DNA of 64,000 nucleotides from Chryseotalea sp. WA131a (GTDB taxonomy: Bacteria > Bacteroidota > Bacteroidia > Cytophagales > Cyclobacteriaceae). The notes beneath the pieces were generated by a model that did no database searches, was not told the DNA's origin, and saw only the letters and a list, made by a program, of their open reading frames with translations. The DNA lies in contig CP073016.1 in the NCBI GenBank assembly GCA_025370075.1, forward strand, positions 2,418,001 to 2,482,000, read 5' to 3'. How positions within the stretch are numbered: the stretch's first letter is position 1; each line of letters opens with the position of its first letter. The position numbers were made by a program, and so were the translations under genes. This document shows, one piece after another, positions 61,975 through 64,000 of the stretch.

Positions 61975-62808
61975 GTGGAAAGCAACGATTACTTTTTTGA
62001 GATAAAACCAAAAGATAGAGTAGGCCTCAATGTTAAAGAGTTGGTTGAATACAGGGAACTATTTTATTTTTTCACTTGGCGAGATGTTAAGGTGAAATAT
62101 AAACAAACTGTTTTAGGTTTTCTGTGGGCAGTTATTCAGCCGCTGTTGCTGATGATTATATTCACTTTCTTTTTTGCAAAGCCAATGAAAGTGCCATCTG
62201 ATAACATGGAATATCCGGTATTTGCCTTTTCAGGATTAATCTTATGGACGATTTTCTCTTCGGGTATAACCAATGCCGGTAACAGCATGGTGAGCAATGC
62301 ACAAATCATCAAGAAGATATATTTTCCCAGACTGATTATCCCTATCTCAACGATATTGGCCTCGGTAATTGATTTTGCCATAACTTTTGGGATGTTTTTA
62401 GTACTTATAGTTTTGTTTCATCAGCCTGTAAACCTCACATATGCAATAGTCTTTTGGCCAATGGGGCTTCTGATTGCTGTTATAGCTACTTTTGGGCCAG
62501 GTTGTTGGTTGGCTGCTCTCAACATAAAGTACAGGGATTTTCGTTACGTGATTCCGTTTTTGGTGCAGTCACTTCTTTTTTTGACACCGGTTATATACCC
62601 GATTTCCATCGTCTCCGATTCGTGGGTGAAGTACCTGCTGGCTATCAACCCAATGTATGCAGCCATCACCATTTTTAGACTTCCACTAAGCCAAAGCATG
62701 CCTGAGCTTTTATTGGTAACCATTAGTTTGCTCTCTGGTTTGGTACTTTTCGTTGGTGGCTTATATTACTTTCGAAGAACTGAAATGTATTTTGCTGACT
62801 TGGCATAA
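61975..62808 (+). CDS. Polysaccharide ABC transporter permease (Wzm-like)
   Basis: 277 residues from GTG 61975 (VESNDYFFEIKPKDRVGL); the longer TTG start at 61921 is less likely because a promoter box falls in it. Six transmembrane segments of the ABC-2 type: FTWRDVKVKYKQTVLGFLWAVIQPLLLMIIF at the start, WTIFSSGITNAGNSMVSNAQIIKKIYFPRLIIP (characteristic Wzm loop), and the last helix VLFVGGLYYFRRTEMYFADLA. It exports O-antigen, capsule or teichoic-acid-like polymers across the inner membrane with the following ATPase. 1 nt before the next ATG. Confidence 0.92.
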   Translation: MESNDYFFEIKPKDRVGLNVKELVEYRELFYFFTWRDVKVKYKQTVLGFLWAVIQPLLLMIIFTFFFAKPMKVPSDNMEYPVFAFSGLILWTIFSSGITNAGNSMVSNAQIIKKIYFPRLIIPISTILASVIDFAITFGMFLVLIVLFHQPVNLTYAIVFWPMGLLIAVIATFGPGCWLAALNIKYRDFRYVIPFLVQSLLFLTPVIYPISIVSDSWVKYLLAINPMYAAITIFRLPLSQSMPELLLVTISLLSGLVLFVGGLYYFRRTEMYFADLA

Positions 62809-62809
62809 A

Positions 62810-64000
62810 ATGAAACCTATCTTAGAAGTTCACGCTGTTTCAAAGAAATTTAATATTCTGCATCAAGGTCAGTCGTATTTAAGTTTAAGAGATCGGATTG
62901 TCGGATTGACCAAATTAAAATTTTCGAACACTAACAAGGAAATTTTTTGGGCATTGCGAGATGTTAGCTTTAACGTTATGCCAGGCGAATCCATTGGCAT
63001 TGTGGGCAAAAACGGTGCAGGAAAATCTACATTGCTTAAAATCCTGTCAAAGATTACACCGCCAACTCAAGGAAAAGTCATTTGCCGAGGAAGGATAGCA
63101 AGCCTACTCGAGGTGGGTACTGGCTTTCACCCCGAGTTGACAGGCAGAGAGAATGTATATCTGAACGGGTCAATCCTAGGAATGCGTAAAAAAGAAATTG
63201 ATGCTCATTTTGATGAGATCATTGACTTTGCAGGAACCGAACTTTTTTTAGATACTCCCCTAAAGCATTACTCAAGTGGGATGCAGCTGAGACTAGCGTT
63301 TGCCGTAGCCGCCTTTTTAGAACCAGAGATACTGGTTATTGATGAAGTCCTCGCTGTTGGCGATGCGCAATTCCAAAAGAAATGCCTAGGCAAAATGGAA
63401 GACGTAGCCAGAAGAGGGAGAACAATTCTGTTTGTAAGTCACAATATGGCGGCCGTGCAAAGCCTTTGTAGAAAAAGTATTCTTTTAAATAAAGGATCAT
63501 TAGAGTTTATTGGAAACAGCAATGAAGTCGTAAACAAATATCTTGATCTGGCATTCTTAAGTACCGAATTTAAAAATGGATCAGTTGAGTTCAATAGTTC
63601 AGCAGATATGAATCGGATTATCAAGAAAGTAGAATTGTATTGCAATGGAAGTTTATCGGACTTTCCCCACATGGGTTGCCAGCTGGAGATAAAAGTTCAT
63701 TTCTGTTCTCCAAAACCGATACCCTATCCGGTGTTGGGCGTTATTTTCAGAGACAGTCTGGGCACTCCCGTTTTAGGCATTAACAATAATCACTATGTGG
63801 GCAATGTTGCTTCACGACCGCTTCAAGAAGGTGATTTTTCTTTTATTGTTGATTCCCTTCCGCTAATCAACGGGTCATATTCTGTTGACATTCACTTTGG
63901 GGATAACATTACTGATCTTGACGTCAGACGAGATTGCATGAATTTTGTGGTGGAGAAAATGCCATTCTCTAAAACGGGAGTTCTGCCCGATGAACAGATC
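62810..64000 (+). CDS. Polysaccharide ABC transporter ATPase (Wzt-like), 3' partial
   Basis: 397 codons without a stop up to the window edge, so the 3' end is cut. Walker A GIVGKNGAGKST (about residues 64-75), signature YSSGMQLRLAF (about 153) and Walker B ILVIDEVLAVGD (about 173) are present, followed by FVSHNMAAVQSLC. After the ATPase domain the sequence continues with a separate beta-rich C-terminal region (from about residue 270), as in Wzt proteins that recognise the end of the exported polymer. Together with the permease one nucleotide upstream it forms a complete exporter. The carbohydrate specificity of the C-terminal domain is unknown. Confidence 0.92.
   Translation, partial: MKPILEVHAVSKKFNILHQGQSYLSLRDRIVGLTKLKFSNTNKEIFWALRDVSFNVMPGESIGIVGKNGAGKSTLLKILSKITPPTQGKVICRGRIASLLEVGTGFHPELTGRENVYLNGSILGMRKKEIDAHFDEIIDFAGTELFLDTPLKHYSSGMQLRLAFAVAAFLEPEILVIDEVLAVGDAQFQKKCLGKMEDVARRGRTILFVSHNMAAVQSLCRKSILLNKGSLEFIGNSNEVVNKYLDLAFLSTEFKNGSVEFNSSADMNRIIKKVELYCNGSLSDFPHMGCQLEIKVHFCSPKPIPYPVLGVIFRDSLGTPVLGINNNHYVGNVASRPLQEGDFSFIVDSLPLINGSYSVDIHFGDNITDLDVRRDCMNFVVEKMPFSKTGVLPDEQI

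Overview
The window looks like chromosomal DNA of a member of the Bacteroidota, most likely the Cytophagales (Cyclobacteriaceae or Chryseolinea-like). The support is secreted proteins ending in type IX secretion (T9SS) sorting domains, a BT_3928-type DoxX protein, a long-form PurF paralogue, few Shine-Dalgarno sites, and promoter boxes of the Bacteroidota type (TAnnTTTG near -7, TTG/TTTG near -33). Most of it is housekeeping sequence with short intergenic gaps. Many starts were moved from an outer TTG to an inner ATG or GTG on signal peptides, family length or promoter position.

Layout. 1-4 kb: a Gly/Asn-rich protein cut by the left edge, a FadL/OmpP1-like outer-membrane protein, aroK and a DoxX/thioredoxin-like protein. 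4-15.4 kb: a secreted endonuclease/exonuclease/phosphatase protein, ribH, a small lipoprotein, and a 2097-residue secreted protein with two copies of a choice-of-anchor-I propeller. 15.7-28 kb: dnaK, a YceI pair, lysC, a PurF paralogue, PhoH, a SAM hydrolase, an ABM-domain protein, tRNA-Leu(CAA), a TauE/SafE permease, a SlyD-like isomerase and kdsB. 28-45 kb: NfeD and a WD40 protein (one operon with kdsB), a phosphopantetheinyl transferase, a thioredoxin-like protein, a SirB1-type protein, an acyl-CoA carboxylase beta chain, MlaD plus amidase, lptD, lysS, a PIN toxin-antitoxin pair, proline dehydrogenase, aroB and aroA. 45-51 kb: a SET-domain protein, the str operon (rpsL-rpsG-fusA-rpsJ) and icd. 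51-54 kb: a frameshifted MarR gene, a DUF559-MocA fusion and xdhC. 54-64 kb: udk, then a surface-polysaccharide region (DegT aminotransferase, two multi-pass membrane proteins, a glycosyltransferase, a Wzm-type permease and a Wzt-type ATPase cut by the right edge).

The most unusual signal is a family of short palindromic elements whose arms are tandem 7-nt or 8-nt words. They recur between genes (2745-2828, 21226-21285, 23187-23263, 25191-25233, 32421-32568, 34200-34241), and one lies in frame inside aroA (45182-45255). Different loci use different words but share one architecture: 3-6 words, a spacer, then the words inverted. A second, larger repeat (two 137-nt copies at a 177-nt period) is translated as the linker joining a DUF559 nuclease-like domain to a MocA-like nucleotidyltransferase. 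Other irregularities are a one-base frameshift in a MarR gene, a missing start codon for the DUF559 domain, a possible inserted repeat at the 5' end of lptD, and a ribosomal protein cluster that ends after rpsJ.
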